Shown here: piece after piece, positions 1 to 11,888 of the stretch
How the letters are laid out: each line of letters begins with the position of its first letter
Numbering within the stretch: position 1 is the stretch's first letter
Assembly (NCBI GenBank): GCA_904066235.2
Contig: CAJFCV020000001.1
Span: forward strand, 8,494,001-8,558,000
DNA length: 64,000 nucleotides
Direction of reading: 5' to 3'
From: Bursaphelenchus xylophilus
Lineage: Eukaryota > Nematoda > Chromadorea > Rhabditida > Aphelenchoididae
Position numbers and translations under genes: made by a program
Notes under the pieces: model-generated
Databases searched by the model: none
What the model was told of the DNA's origin: nothing
Seen by the model: the letters and a program-made list of their open reading frames with translations, nothing else

Positions 1-34
1 GGCAGGGTTTGATTGGTACATGTCAGCACATTAC

Positions 35-2650
35 CGTAATCTTGACTTCCAAATTCTCCAATGGAAACCAAAAACTTCACATTCTTGGACCTAGAAATAA
101 ATCCATTCATAGTCAGACTTGCTTGAAGTCAGAGTGAATCAAGTTCGCTGCAAAAAATGAACAAAACAGGGTAAATCTATCCTGGCGATAGAAATTCTCG
201 GCATTCTGAACGATGGCTGTGGGGATGCTGATGACGTGCGTCTTCTGGACTCCCGATTCTTCACAACTCAATTCAAAGAAAACTCGGCCACAATAACTGA
301 AACATAAGGATGTTTATATTACATCATGAAAGAACAAAAAAAATATTTACACTCACTGTGAGCCCATAACTTTCCCATCCCTGACATGATTCTTCTCCCA
401 GGGTTTCCAGGTTTTCCGATTGGGTTCTGGGCCGAAGAATGGAATGTAAGCGGGCCCGAAGTTGGGAAGAAATCCCCGCTCTCCTGGCTGACAGAGATCC
501 CTCATGTTCACAAACTCGGTGCACAAAACTCTCTTCCTTCGTCGACGATTCAGGGCAATTAATCTGAATCTCAACTAAAATAAACGCATTATTAATCATT
601 AACACGACAATGCGTACCTGCTTGATGACAGTTGGCCACATTATGGGAATCTGAAGTTCTTCCCCGAAAGAAATGGTCTCATCACTGGCGGATTGGAAGG
701 TGGAGAGACAATTGTATGCTCCAACGGCAACTTCAACTGCAATTTGTCCAGCTTCTGAGGGGTCCTTTTTGTATGGATATCGAATATGATCGGCCAATTG
801 AGTAATCTTATAAATCCGGATCTAAAAGCAATACAAACAAACTCAAACCACTTACTCTCAGACAGTAATTGAGAAGCTGAGCTCTAAACAGTACATCCGT
901 ATCGTCATCTCCACCTCCTCGGACCACCAAACTTGGAGGGATCTGATTGGGATGGAATACGCAGATGGAGATTTTGAGGAATCCCCGAATCTCTGTAGCG
1001 GCGCCAATTCCATTATCATCCTCTTGCCTACTTGGCATCAACGCAACCCATTTCTCGACAACAGATTGATTTTTACTTTGATAAACAACACCCATATTGA
1101 TTCCAAACGAACCGATTAGAGAATCACGTATCAAACGGCGAGCCGAGTATACCTGAAGAAATGCAAAATCAATACTTCGTGCTTACATTAAACTCGCAAT
1201 TCAACATCGCCAGGTCCTCGATGCAGCTTTTTATGGTGAACCCAAGGGTCTGATTCCAAAATGGACGGTCCGTCCCCCTGATAGATCTAGTTGTTCTTGT
1301 TTTAGACCCCAAATTGACTCGGACCAATGGATTCAGACCTTCTCCTTGCAATTCCTTGGCCTCAATTACCCTTACTCGGACTGTAAACTCTGTGTGAGCC
1401 TTAGGATTAAAAGCGGTCGCTCCATCCGGTCTCATCTCCCTAAGGCGCTTTTCTTCTTTTTTCGTTGATTTTCTTTTCTGATCCTCAACATCAGACTGAT
1501 CTGTGGCCGTGGAATTAGTCTGCCAATCAGACCCATCCCGGGAATTCCTTTCATCACCACTTCCAGCAGAGCTCTGAAACATACAGATGTAATACTGCAG
1601 CACCCCTTTTCTCACACTGTAAACGACAACTTACCGTGCCACTCGATCCAGTATCAGCAGACTCAATAGGCGTTTCCGTGCCACTTTCCGAAGGCTTCAC
1701 AGATCCTCCGGTATCCGTTCCCGATGTTCCTACTTGAATATCCGGTCCTGAACCCCCTCCATCGTCGGCCAGGACACCTTCCCCCTTCTGTTTTTTCTTC
1801 TTCTTTGCTCCTTTCTTGGCCTTCCGATTCTCCGCGGATTCTGGGGACTCAGACTGGCTTCGGCGGACTTTCTTGCTCAATTTCCGGAGCAACTTTCTTC
1901 CACGACCCTCCTCTCCACGCTAAAACAAAAGACATATTACCATAAAAAATCCAAAAAATACACGACATTCCCGGAATAGCGACACTTCCGGAAGGTAAAT
2001 AACACGTGAAATAATAGTACCCACGACCTGACTTAAACGGTATATAATAGTCTTGAGATCACTGTGTATTTATAAACGTGTTTTTATACCCAAACGTGGA
2101 ATTTTGGATGAAGGTTGATGACGTTGTTCATGGGAAACCTCTTCCCGCAAGGCCCAAGTGGCCTCGATTAGAATTGTAAACGATGCTGTGGATAGTCGTC
2201 GCATTGATCAACTCGCCCAACCCTCCAAACACCCAGATTGTGCTAGGAATATCCCATACCCAACGCAATCAAAAAACAAAAATATTCACTATCCCAGATT
2301 CTGGAAGTGACTACTCCGGAAACGTCCCGGAATGGCGGAATAGAAAGTCATCGGTCCATCTCATCATTCTTGGCGGCCCATGAATGAGATGAACCAATGA
2401 CTTTCGCAAGCATTATGACCCGCGATGGAAGGACCTAATACTGACTAGACAATGGAACCCATTCTGATCCACTACATGCTTTTTTCATGTCACTGGTGTG
2501 AATATATTGAAATTGAATAATCCTCACCTCGTCCTCTTCATCTTCGTGCCCACCAGAGTCACTTCCTCCAACAACTCCATCGATTGCTTTCTTGGCCTTG
2601 TTCTCCATTCGGTTTTCGATCTTTTTGTTGACGAAACCCTGGAGTCCCAT
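35..2650 (-). CDS. fer-1: Ferlin (FER-1-like), 5' part, continues beyond window
   Basis: Ferlins are multi-C2, tail-anchored membrane-fusion proteins; nematode FER-1 acts in sperm organelle fusion. Exons (minus strand) fit at 2528-2650, 1635-1919, 1187-1573, 856-1152, 618-821, 357-574, 119-296 and 35-83, all in compatible phases, and the gene runs off the left edge. The N-terminus (MGLQGFVNKK...) and a Lys-rich, disordered stretch precede a C2 domain (FTVRVRVIEAKEL) that resembles C2B of vertebrate ferlins. Next come a C2C-like domain (EELQIPIMWPTVIKQ, then GFLPNFGPAYIPFFG) and the signature FLVSIGEFG. No C2A is seen upstream. The junction between exons 119-296 and 35-83 requires a 35-nt intron ending CCAAG; the nearer TCTAG acceptor would break frame. 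Ferlin identity is firm; the fer-1 name assumes orthology. Confidence 0.85.
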
Positions 2651-3733
2651 ATTTTATCGATTTATCGTTGTCCCAGTTCGTTGAAGAATGGGTCTGCGAA
2701 AATGATTTCATCTCCATGAGAACGTGGCTTTTATACTTAGTCCACTTCTATTTGCATAATTTAAATCGCAATAATTTCGAGAAAATTGATTCTTTTTCTT
2801 GTGGCGAAATGTCGCTATCGATTAACTAAATATATAAGTTGATTAAATGTCAAAAATACAAACTTATGTTCGGTATTTTTTAGGAATCCCTATAAAATCT
2901 ACAATTCTGGTCTCAGGGTTCACTTGACGGATACGAAACATATACTAAAGCATAATTTTTCTTATTGCACTACAAGTGCAGTTGAAAAAAAAATGTTTTC
3001 CAAATTTTGCGTTTTTCAAAATGATGGGACACATTATTTTTGCTAAAAACTTGTAACCCTGAATCTCTGACATTATTAACAAGACTGTAATACGACTGTT
3101 TGGACTTTATCGAATCCAAAATGCACAGATTTTCATTCAATTTTCGCGGAAGTCTACATACATTTTGTGCAACAAGCCCTACATGTGTTAGAAGCCCATT
3201 TTCCATAAACGTAGGCAGTGGAAATGCGATCTCTGTGGTTTCCAGAAAAGGTAGTAAGATTCCTACCATTTTGAACCCCAAAAATTGGAAAAACTTTCGT
3301 TTAAACGGCAACTGCAGTGCAAGAAGAAAAAATATTTTTAGTGTGTGTTTTCAAACCTCCTCTTTAAACCTGTAAAGGTTTCGTATTCGTCAAGTGAACC
3401 CCGACATTGCAATTGCAGATTTTATAGAGGTTTCTATCATCTTGAAACGGAGTGCATAGCTCAAAATTTAAAGATTGTACCAGTATCTAAATGGAAACCA
3501 AACTTATTCACTCCATGCTTTTGTATGCATGTGATTAGTGTGAATAAATTGAAATTGAGTATGAAAATTCCGACTTCTCCGGCATTATTTTGCCGATGGC
3601 GTTTGGATGTTTTAATATATTTGCCTTTAATTATTTCTCATGAGTCACCCTCGAAACGCTGGTGTTAAATTTCAGGATTTGGGGATATTTACTCATCTGG
3701 ATCGGCGACTTTTCCCTATTTGCAGGAACGTCG
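2651..3733. other. Intergenic region with degenerate inverted repeat
   Basis: No gene is supported here. The stretch lies between the divergent ferlin and TSP1-protein starts and should hold both promoters. Positions about 2885-2945 and 3375-3437 form an imperfect inverted repeat built around TTCACTTGACG-ATACGAAAC. A second similarity, about 80 bp, links 2442-2520 (in the first ferlin intron) with 3479-3561 in direct orientation (GTGTGAATAAATTGAAATTG). Both look like remnants of dispersed repeats. Confidence 0.5.
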
Positions 3734-4752
3734 ATGTCTCGATTTGCTATGGTTATTGCCCTCAGCCTCTTCTTACTCCTTTATTCGGTAACAGTAATGG
3801 GGCAAATGGAAGCTGGCATGGCCGGGGAGATGGCTTACGGGATTCTGAACACGGTATACGCTTTAAATACGGATAGAGTCAGGAAGATTAAACCGTATTT
3901 CGATTGGGGACGTCATCATGGTAAGGATAATTGAGGTATAAATGACGGTTCAGCTGTAACTAATGGATTAAACGTTCTGAAATCAAGTACCCAGCCTACG
4001 ACTACAGAAACGAGGACCACCACGGCGCCTGTTTCAACTACTCGGACGACGTCCTCAGCCTCTACAACTCATACAGCAACACTTGAGAGTGTTGTTCGAT
4101 CTACAACAAATCTTTTTCCATTAACATCACCAGCTCCGTTGTCTACATCAACAACTTCTGCACCAGTTATTCCCACAAAATGGACTCACAAACACAGGAC
4201 ACATCGACCGCGAGGACCTAAGAACACCAAGGGATTAAAAACGGGAAATTTGAAGAAAAATAAAAGAATTCGAGTGGATGAAGAAGAAGATAAAAGTCCC
4301 AAGGAAACAACTGAAGCCATTCAAACAACTACGGAGCTCTCACATGAAGATTTGGATAAAGATGTGACTCTTGGAGAAGAGACGACCTCCCAAGGTAGTG
4401 TAACAAACGATCCGATCTGCAATGGAGAAGGAGAATGGTCAGAATGGGGAGATATGGGGAAATGTAGTGAAGAATGTGGGGCTTGCGGAGTGGTGCAGAG
4501 ATTCAGAAAATGTCTCAGCTTTAAGAATGGGACTGGATGCCCGTGCAGGTAAGCGAACTCCTCTGTGGCTGACCGTAATTACATAAATTTAGTGGTAATT
4601 ATAAAACAGTAAGGCCTTGCAATGTGCAAACATGCAAATTCCCGAAGCCTTCTTGCTGCCCGCCTTACGATCTGATGTATAAACATGAGAAATTTTGGTG
4701 TGGTCCGCAGGAAGAGGACGTTTTAAACGATGCACTAAAAGAAATAAAATAA
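3734..4752 (+). CDS. Secreted mucin-like protein with one thrombospondin type-1 repeat
   Basis: Exons 3734-3920, 3954-4548 and 4593-4752 give 313 aa. The start follows an acceptor (TTTGCAG at 3719-3725), probably a trans-splice site. Residues 1-24 are a signal peptide (MSRFAMVIALSLFLLLYSVT). Next come a short region, then about 70 residues dominated by Thr and Ser (likely O-glycosylated), a basic stretch (KWTHKHRTHRPRGPK) and an acidic stretch. A TSP1 repeat follows (EGEWSEWGDMGKCSEECGA...), with the WSxW motif and six or more cysteines, then a Cys-rich tail (PSCCPPYD). TSP1 domains mediate extracellular-matrix adhesion; the specific role is unknown. An AATAAA overlaps the stop codon, and the 3' end faces the LENG1 gene only 47 bp away. 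Confidence 0.8.
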
Positions 4753-4799
4753 GATTTTTATTTTTACATAAATGCCAACAACATTATTATCCATAAGTG

Positions 4800-5480
4800 T
4801 TATCGTTTAATGAGTTTGGCCTCCCTTCTTTTCTCCTCGGCTTCTCTTTGTAATCTCTCTGCCCTGAGGGCTTCAATCCGTTTTTTCTTAGCTTCGGCTG
4901 AGTCCTCTTCCTCTTCTGATGAGGATCTTCTCCGTTTTCGTTTCTTATGTTTTTTCTCTTTCTTATTCATCTTCTTTTCCGTTACGTTCTTTTCTTTTAC
5001 TTCTGGTTTTATTCTCTCGATCTTCTCCCACCAATTCTTTTCTCCAGAAATCTCCATCGTATCCTCCGCAAACTTTTTCATGATCCCTATAAATAACAAG
5101 AATTACACACTTGATATGATTAGTTTACCCATCTTGCTTTCCCAAGCATGTTGCTCGGCCTTTTTCTCGGCTTGATATTCCTTATTTCCACTAGCCATAT
5201 TACTTCTTTCTTGTTGTTCTAGTTCTTCAAAGAAATTTATGTGTCCAGAAGAAGATGGTTGAATCTCTTTTGTATCTTCTCCTTCCTCTTTATCTCTCCC
5301 AGATTTAAATGGATCTGATTGTTTAGCCTTCAGTAGTTCCAATCTCCTCTCATGTTCAGCCAATCTGACTCTTTCCAGTCTAGACTGCTCGGCTTCGGCG
5401 GCCGCGGCCTCGTCCCTGCGGACTCTGGCCATGTTCTCCTTGGTTCGGACATGCCATTTCTTCTTCGGTAATATATTCAT
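4800..5480 (-). CDS. LENG1: LENG1-like protein (CIR_N domain)
   Basis: Exons 5129-5480 and 4800-5086 give 212 aa. The N-terminus MNILPKKKWHVRTKENMARV is the CIR_N domain seen in LENG1 and in splicing-associated proteins. It is followed by a long charged coiled coil, the motif NKEYQAEKKAEQHAWESKMG (a recognisable LENG1 segment), a basic nuclear-localisation-like stretch (KKEKKHKKRKRRRSSS) and a C-terminal IEALRAERLQREAEEKRRE. LENG1 is conserved but poorly characterised and is probably nuclear. A TGTAG acceptor directly abuts the ATG, and the RalGAP-alpha stop is only 179 bp upstream on the same strand, so it is likely the last gene of an operon. Confidence 0.88.
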
Positions 5481-5482
5481 CT
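5481..5482 (-). promoter_or_regulatory. Candidate trans-splice acceptor of LENG1
   Basis: On the minus strand the sequence reads AATTGTAG directly followed by the LENG1 ATG. No in-frame upstream exon is present, and the previous gene on this strand ends 179 bp away. This is the pattern expected of a spliced-leader acceptor for a downstream operon gene. Which leader is used cannot be seen from the DNA. Confidence 0.5.
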
Positions 5483-5659
5483 ACAATTATATCGGTGCTT
5501 GCAAACAAAAAGGTATCCAAAAGCATTGATTAACTTTACTTTCGCATAAATTATAGTTAATAACAAAATAATTTATTTTTACAAAATTATGCTACAGTAA
5601 TCACAGTTGCCTGAATGAGTGGAGTCACTGAGGAGATAAGTAATCTGTTAATGGATATG

Positions 5660-8600
5660 TTAAGCTTTGAGAGAAGGCATGTAAGAGCTACAAATGGAGT
5701 GAGAGATGGAGACCGGCTTCAATTTGGTGGTGGACTCCTGGAAGACGGTCTCACGGTGTTTGTTAGGGCGGGGAATGACTGTTTGGCGGATACGGTAGAT
5801 TCGGGAGGCATTGATTACAGTCTCCCGAACCAATTCGGGAAGTTGTCTGATATGGACTTGGGCTCCATCAAAAAGAGGTCCAAATTGGATATCTGGGTGC
5901 TGGACTTCGACTCGGACTTTGACCAGATTCACAGAAACAGGTTGCAATACTATCATCACATCACAGAATCGAGTGGCAATCACATCTCGTCGATAAGGGC
6001 GGTTGTGTTCGGTCCAAATGACATGGACTTCGTCGTTTCCCAGATGCTTCAACTTCTGGGTGATACTTCCTGAGAGTCGTGTGGATACGTGAAAGATAAG
6101 TTCACAAGCGGAGTTTGCATAATAAGGGGCAACATGACCAGTCGGGAGACCACCAGTGTACCCATGATGATCTGGCCCTATGTCGGCTGGCCAGCCGAGA
6201 CGGGAAACAAAATCATCAAAGGCTGGAGTGGCACGGGAATTGGAGAGGATCGATTGCTTGTCCTGGAACCATAATTTACACATACCAAATAAGGATAACA
6301 TACCTCCTGCCCCATTCCAACGTAGATCAAGGCTACTTTGTGGACTTCCCTGGACAAAGTTTGATCAAGATGTCTGAGATCTCGGGGGAAGTTCTGTTCG
6401 GAAGCAGGGACACGGACATCTTCAGTAAACTGCATATCCGACATAAACACCCGCCATTCTTGAGCATGGCTTTGTAGAGACTTAGTCTGCGAACTATCAA
6501 ATTCACTGTTGCTTTGATCCTACAAGTTTCAAAATTAAACAAACATCTAATAAACTTTGAATTTAGTTTGCAAACATACCAGTCCTTTGGGTGTTCTGCT
6601 GCTGGTCTTTAAGTGTAATAAAAGCTTGGAGACCTCTTCTCCATTCAATGCAACTCCACAAGAACTGGCCGAGACTTGGGAAAACTCAGATTCAGATGGT
6701 GTAAAATTCTTGGCATGTTCAGCCACATATTCCTCTGGTGGCAGTTCTTTGATGGACGAACTTTGTGATAAATTGACCAGCCAATCATGAGTCGAAGTGT
6801 GGGCGGATGGGAGACCTGTTAACCGCTTCAGGGAGTAGCAGTGTCTGCCAACAACCGTTCGGCTCCAAATCCTGGAGTCCTGTCCGTTCTTTTCGAAGCT
6901 AAAAAAAATATTTAAATTATGTAAAGCTTTTTTCATTTGTTTTTATTTTAGCCAAGGTTATGACCAACTTGTCCCCCCTACCTGATAATAGCTTTCGGTT
7001 TTTGCACAATGACATCAAGCTTCGTATCCTTTGGGGCGTTTTCATAAACAGAATTCCATTGCGAAACCGAAAACCCAGGTAAGGGAAACTGTAATGCTCT
7101 CTGAATCAAAAATCCTTCGAAGAAATCGTCGCCGGATGCGGCCATGTTCGCCAGAATAGTCTTGAGAGTGTTGTCAATCCTCTCGGTAGACAACAATGTC
7201 ACTATTTGCCATTTAATTTCATTGGCAATCCGATCTTCTTTCAACTGCTGACTCTTCATAATTGCTGATTCCAAAGTGTCAGCCAGTCTTTGTTTACATT
7301 TTAATTTGGCGGAGTAAAAGTTGGCGCAGAATTGAGCGAGGATTTTCAGATTGTTCCCATTTCTTTGGCTGATCAAATATAATACCGCAAAAAGATTGTC
7401 AAAGTTGTCTCTTTCCAAGGCAATAATCGAGAAGGAGTTTATAATCTTTGCCAAAGAATCCACATCTATTTTCACGGAGTTGTTACGCAATATGGAGAAG
7501 ATGACCTGCAAATATTATACATTCCATTAAAACAAACAGAACCTTACCTGTTCCGCCTCTGGATTGTTAAGAGCAAGAACAGCAGCTACTTCAACAGCTT
7601 GGGAAGTGAACTCTGAGGACTGGGCCAACTTCTTCAAGGTGTTCACGGTATCCGTAGCCATCACGCTGGAGTCCTCTACATTCATTTCCGTGTACTGTTG
7701 AAGGAAGACTTGGACGAGTTGGGGGTTTTGGAGGGAGTCGCGGAACCTGGCCAAAATCTGAGCCCTCAGGGAATCGGGGGGATTGGACCCCACGAGGACG
7801 GTGGCCAAAGCGGCGATCGCCTCGGCGACGCCACTCTCCAGGAGCTGGGCGCCCAACCATTGGACCAGGGCATGGGCCGAGTCCCCCTCCAACAGTGCAC
7901 GGATCGACCGGTCGATTGTTTGCACAGCCTTCGGGCCGAAGCGTTTGTCGCTCGCCGACACCAGTGACACCAATCGAAGCCAGCAGCGATACCAGGAGGG
8001 GGATTGGCCGACTCTCTGAATGGGGGATTTGCATTCGGATGAGGGACCTACCTCCAGAAGTCGAGTGTATTCAGAGGGAAGGAAGGTCTCTTCGCGTAGA
8101 CTTGATGCATCCCCAGAGGCATAATGCGTGGAATGGTCTTGCTGGAGAGCCTTAAATATCAAAATGTAAGTTGATTTAAACCAAACTTTTAAGCTATCTT
8201 GAACGATATCTTACTTTAGACACCATTGGATGAAGAAGACTAGGATTTAGTTCCATATCCAGATTATTCAAGGCGAGTGCATATGTCATGAAGTCAACGA
8301 ATATGGACCACTAAAGGATTTAGATTATAATGGTCATTTTTCCTTACTTGTTCCACCGCAGCATCACTACAGTTCCTCTTGAAGATCAACGCCAACGCAT
8401 CCCAAGTTTGGACTGAGAGTTTGACATTCCGAAAGACAAATGCATTCACAAATGCTGACAACAAGGACCTTATAAACAGATGAACAGTGGCCTTGTCAAA
8501 CATTAGCATTTCATTGCAACAAGAGTAAGTTGTTGAACAGAAATCCATTAGTAAATTCTGCCAAAAAATGGACGAAAAGGAACTTGAGTGGGGCTGAGTG

Positions 8601-10273
8601 AGGTCTCTGATAATATCCATTATAGTCTGAGTAATGGCCAAGACGGTGGGGAATCTATCGCCACAAGCAGAGATGTATGGAGATCGGAAAAAGGAGAAGA
8701 GAAAATCGACCAAAAGGACCTGAACTCGTTCTTCGGAAGGCCGATGGAGCTGCCAATTGGGATGGAAGAAGGGAGGGATCTCGGCTTTCAACAGCCAAGC
8801 TCTGATCAGGGACAACACTTTCTGAATGACGCTCGAACAGGCTAATGGGAGGAACATGGCCTTGTGTAACATTGTGAACAGCATGTTGACTGGAGACTCG
8901 GCGGCATAGAGACACTGAAACTAATCTCAACGTATACATTACCTTACCCTTCTGAACAGCAAAAGTCCAGGAGCCGAGTCTTCTTGCATTCCAGATAACG
9001 CGATGTTGACGACCCATCTGATCAACCAGTATCTGGCTATGACAAGGGGATCTGCCGTGTCTAGGAGTTCATTTTGATCTTCTTCTGCATCATCTGGCCC
9101 GCCGAAAACGTTTATTCCTTCCATTTTAGGAAAAACTTCGACAATGTAAAGGCTGCAAATCTTCTCAAAAAGGAACCGGGCACAGGTAAGTTGGGATTCT
9201 GGGTTCTGCCATTTCAGTTTGGTCATCTCACGGAATGTATATTCAAGGAATTTGTCTAGATATATCTAAAAAACAATAATCAACTCTGAGTTCACTAACC
9301 TGAAGATTCTGCGCTCGATCTCTGACATTCATCTGATCGAGGGGAGTTGTATTTGGAATGATAGGAGTAATCTTGGGCGGGGCTGGATTAAATCCAACAG
9401 TAGCGTTGTAATTCTTTCCTTCGCAATACCTGAGAAGTGTTCTCGCAGTCGGAATCTTAGACGTTAATGGGAAGAATGGGAGCAGAGATTGACACACTTC
9501 ATCCAGATACGCATCATCATTTCCATAGACATGCAGAGATTGATACCACATCAAAAACAACCTGATGCTGATCTTCCTCACCGCAAACATATTCCCTGGA
9601 TGTAGCCCTCGCCTCATTATGGTCTCTATTCCATTCCTTTGCCACCCCTTTCCCACCAGATCCGGGATATTGCACAATAGTTGTTCCAGGGCCCATAAAG
9701 CGGATTCGGCTTCAAAAACTCCTTGACTATCAATTACCAAGTCCAAATTAGAGAGTACTGTATCTATCAAATGGAATATCTCAAAGCTGTACTCATTGCA
9801 GAACTGTCGTTTCTCCTAAAATTGAAATTAAGCAATTAAAACCAAGTTTTTTTCCTAACAATGAGAATCGAGCTATACTATGATGTCGACGTGAATTTCA
9901 AACTTGTTCACATCAAACTAAATTTTGAATTATTAGTACCTAGCACCCAATACGTAATTTTCTGTAAAAAAATTTCGACAAAGTTACCGTAACCGTGGGT
10001 ACTGTAAGCGAGTGTCGTAAAAATAAACCGATTTAGACATACATCCTAAACACTAATATTATAAAATTTGGTCGGATTTGAGCAAGTTTGAAATTCACGT
10101 CGACACTGCGCTTCAACCTTACAAAAACCGTGTTTTAATTGACTTACATCTTCACTCAAAGTATCATACACAATCCGAAGATGCTTGGTTCGACTGCTGG
10201 TGTCCCTTGTAAGGTCAGAGAAACGCTGAAGAGAAGACTGGACATCGGAAGACTTCGCCTTCCGAGCAAACAT
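5660..10273 (-). CDS. hgap-1: Ral GTPase-activating protein alpha subunit (RalGAPA/HGAP-1)
   Basis: Ten exons (10148-10273, 9300-9815, 8948-9265, 8348-8914, 8215-8310, 7548-8150, 6982-7505, 6580-6898, 6304-6519, 5660-6262) sum to 1295 aa with all phases consistent. RalGAP alpha pairs with a beta subunit to inactivate RalA/B, and through Ral affects exocytosis and TORC1. The N-terminus (MFARKAKSSDVQSSLQRF, TKHLRIVYDTL) and the following region (RRGLHPGNMFAVRKISIRLF) match RalGAPA. The C-terminal Rap-GAP domain spans roughly residues 1050-1290: GWPADI...GYTGGL, PYYANSACELIFHVSTRL and KLKHLGNDEVHVIWTEHNR. The Asn of LGNDEV is the expected catalytic 'Asn thumb'. The largest intron (9816-10147) contains a small MITE. 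The protein is much shorter than mammalian RalGAPA (about 2000 aa). Confidence 0.92.
9884..10105. mobile_element. Short MITE-like inverted repeat in first RalGAP-alpha intron
   Basis: The termini TGTCGACGTGAATTTCAAAC (9884-9903) and its reverse complement (ending at 10105) are nearly perfect, enclosing about 180 bp of AT-rich sequence without an ORF. No convincing target duplication is visible. The element accounts for most of the 332-nt intron, long for this gene. Confidence 0.6.
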
Positions 10274-10298
10274 TGTCTACGACATACCACCTAATCGA

Positions 10299-10300
10299 CT
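10299..10300 (-). promoter_or_regulatory. Candidate trans-splice acceptor of RalGAP-alpha
   Basis: On the minus strand GAGATTTACAG occurs 26 nt before the hgap-1 ATG, within the 184-bp gap to the lst-8 stop codon. An AATAAA-type signal for lst-8 lies at about 10385-10396 (minus). The order of poly(A) signal, about 100 nt, acceptor and ATG matches nematode operon intergenic regions. Confidence 0.5.
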
Positions 10301-10457
10301 GTAAATCTCAAAACTGTTTCCATCAATAAGATATTAAATGCTCTTACAACATCTCTGGTTATTGAATGTGATTAAAAGTCAATAAAAATTTATTTTATGT
10401 ACACAACAACAGCAATAACAAGTTTCTAAAACGCAAATAACCCGCTAAATGGAGAAT

Positions 10458-11701
10458 CTAATAATAATTAACATCTTTGAAAGCCATCGCAGTAACAGCC
10501 ATCGTGTGGCCCTGATAAGTGCCCATTTCTTTGCCTCCTTCTACATCCCACATCCTCATGAAACCATCGGAAGATGCCGTGAACATGTATTTACTGTCAT
10601 TCGTGAATGCACACTCCCAGACCCATTTATCCGTAGGCATTCTGAATTCCCTTCTTAATTTAAAGTCAGTGGCACTCCAAATCTTGGCAGTGTAATCCGC
10701 AGCTGTCGTGGCAACACTGAGCCCATCCGGTGTGAAATGACACTTCAAAGTAAAGGTCTCATGTGCAGCGACTTTGGCCGACGGACGAATATTACTCATA
10801 AGTGTGTATAGGGCATCAGGACTGGCTGCAGAAACTCCAAACGGAGCATTATATACTTCTTCCAGCGGTAATGGAGGAGGCGCTGGCCCAAGAGGCGCCA
10901 TCTCCATCAAACCTTGGGACTCGGGAACATTGAAGCTCATCGGCTTCTCGGAATTGTCTAATCGTGAAAGAAGTTAATAAAACGGATGAAACTTACCGAC
11001 GGACGACTTCTGAGTCTGCGCCAGAGTCCCACTATGAATATTCCACATAAAAAGGTGTCCCCGATTAGTCACGGCTGCACATTGACGCCCCGTCTGGTCC
11101 AGTTCTACATGAACCACGTATTCGCTCAAATCGACTTCCGTAACGAGGGAATCATCTCGATCAGACCTCAGATCCCACAAATAAAGAGCTCCAGTGGAAT
11201 CTGCTACTATCAATTCAATCTGGTTGGGATGCAATGCAACACAGTGAACAGCCGTATTGACCTAAAAGATATCCCAGGCTATTCAGAACGAAGTTAATGA
11301 CTCATTTCAAAAAATATTACCTAAAATCGGAAAAGGAAAAAAAATACCTGGAATATCCTCTGACAAGTTAAATGATTAGCTCTCATGTCCCAAATCTTGG
11401 CCATGCCGTCTTCACCGCCCGTAAACATCCAATATCCCTCAGCCTGAAAGCCCAAAGTGGTAACATTCTTCTCATGAACTTGGAATGTATGCATATTCTG
11501 AGTGGTCGGGCTGCATGTGTCATATATCCGCACCTTTTCCCAGCCAGCTGCAGCCAATTGTGTAGAATCCGGAGAAATCGCCAAGCAGTTCACTTGCGAT
11601 TCCTTATGGGTCAATACCTCTAAAGGCTTCCTTGTGACAACATCCCAGAACCTTATAGTAGCATCCATGCCCGCGGAAACGAGCATTGGACGTGAATTCA
11701 T
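10458..11701 (-). CDS. lst-8: LST-8 (mLST8/GbetaL), TOR complex WD40 subunit
   Basis: Exons 11348-11701, 10997-11261 and 10458-10957 give 372 aa. mLST8 is a seven-bladed WD40 propeller that binds the TOR kinase domain in TORC1 and TORC2. Diagnostic repeats include LVSAGMDATIRFWD, MFTGGEDGMAKIWDMR, HPNQIELIVADSTGALYLWD, ATTAADYTAKIWSATD and MFTASSDGFMRMWDVEGG. Compared with the 326-aa human protein there is an insertion of roughly 50-60 residues between blades 5 and 6, rich in Pro and Ala (PLGPAPPPLPLEEV). The ATG lies two bases after an ATTTTAAG acceptor. The gene is divergent from CTNNBL1 (187 bp between starts) and is followed 184 bp downstream by hgap-1 on the same strand. Confidence 0.93.
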
Positions 11702-11888
11702 GGCTTAAAATTCTATAAGTTCTCAGACCATGCTACGGACGTTGATTCACACAACAATCTACTTTTCCTACCCCGGCCGATTCAAGATCATTCGTCCGTC
11801 GATTTTCGTGTTCCCCGGCCGCAGCCTGCGCCCAATTATTTTATTTTGCGCTTTATGCTCCGGCAAATTTGGAGATTCTGTTTGAATA
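11702..11888. promoter_or_regulatory. Shared divergent promoter lst-8 / CTNNBL1
   Basis: Only 187 bp separate the two start codons, so both transcription units must be driven from here. GC-rich patches (CCCCGGCCGATTC, CCCCGGCCGCAGCC) occur in an otherwise AT-rich neighbourhood. No TATA box is evident, consistent with housekeeping promoters. Confidence 0.5.

Noticed and set aside
5615..6073. 152-codon plus-strand open frame
   Set aside because: Antisense shadow of the RalGAP-alpha catalytic exon, whose Rap-GAP motifs are unambiguous.
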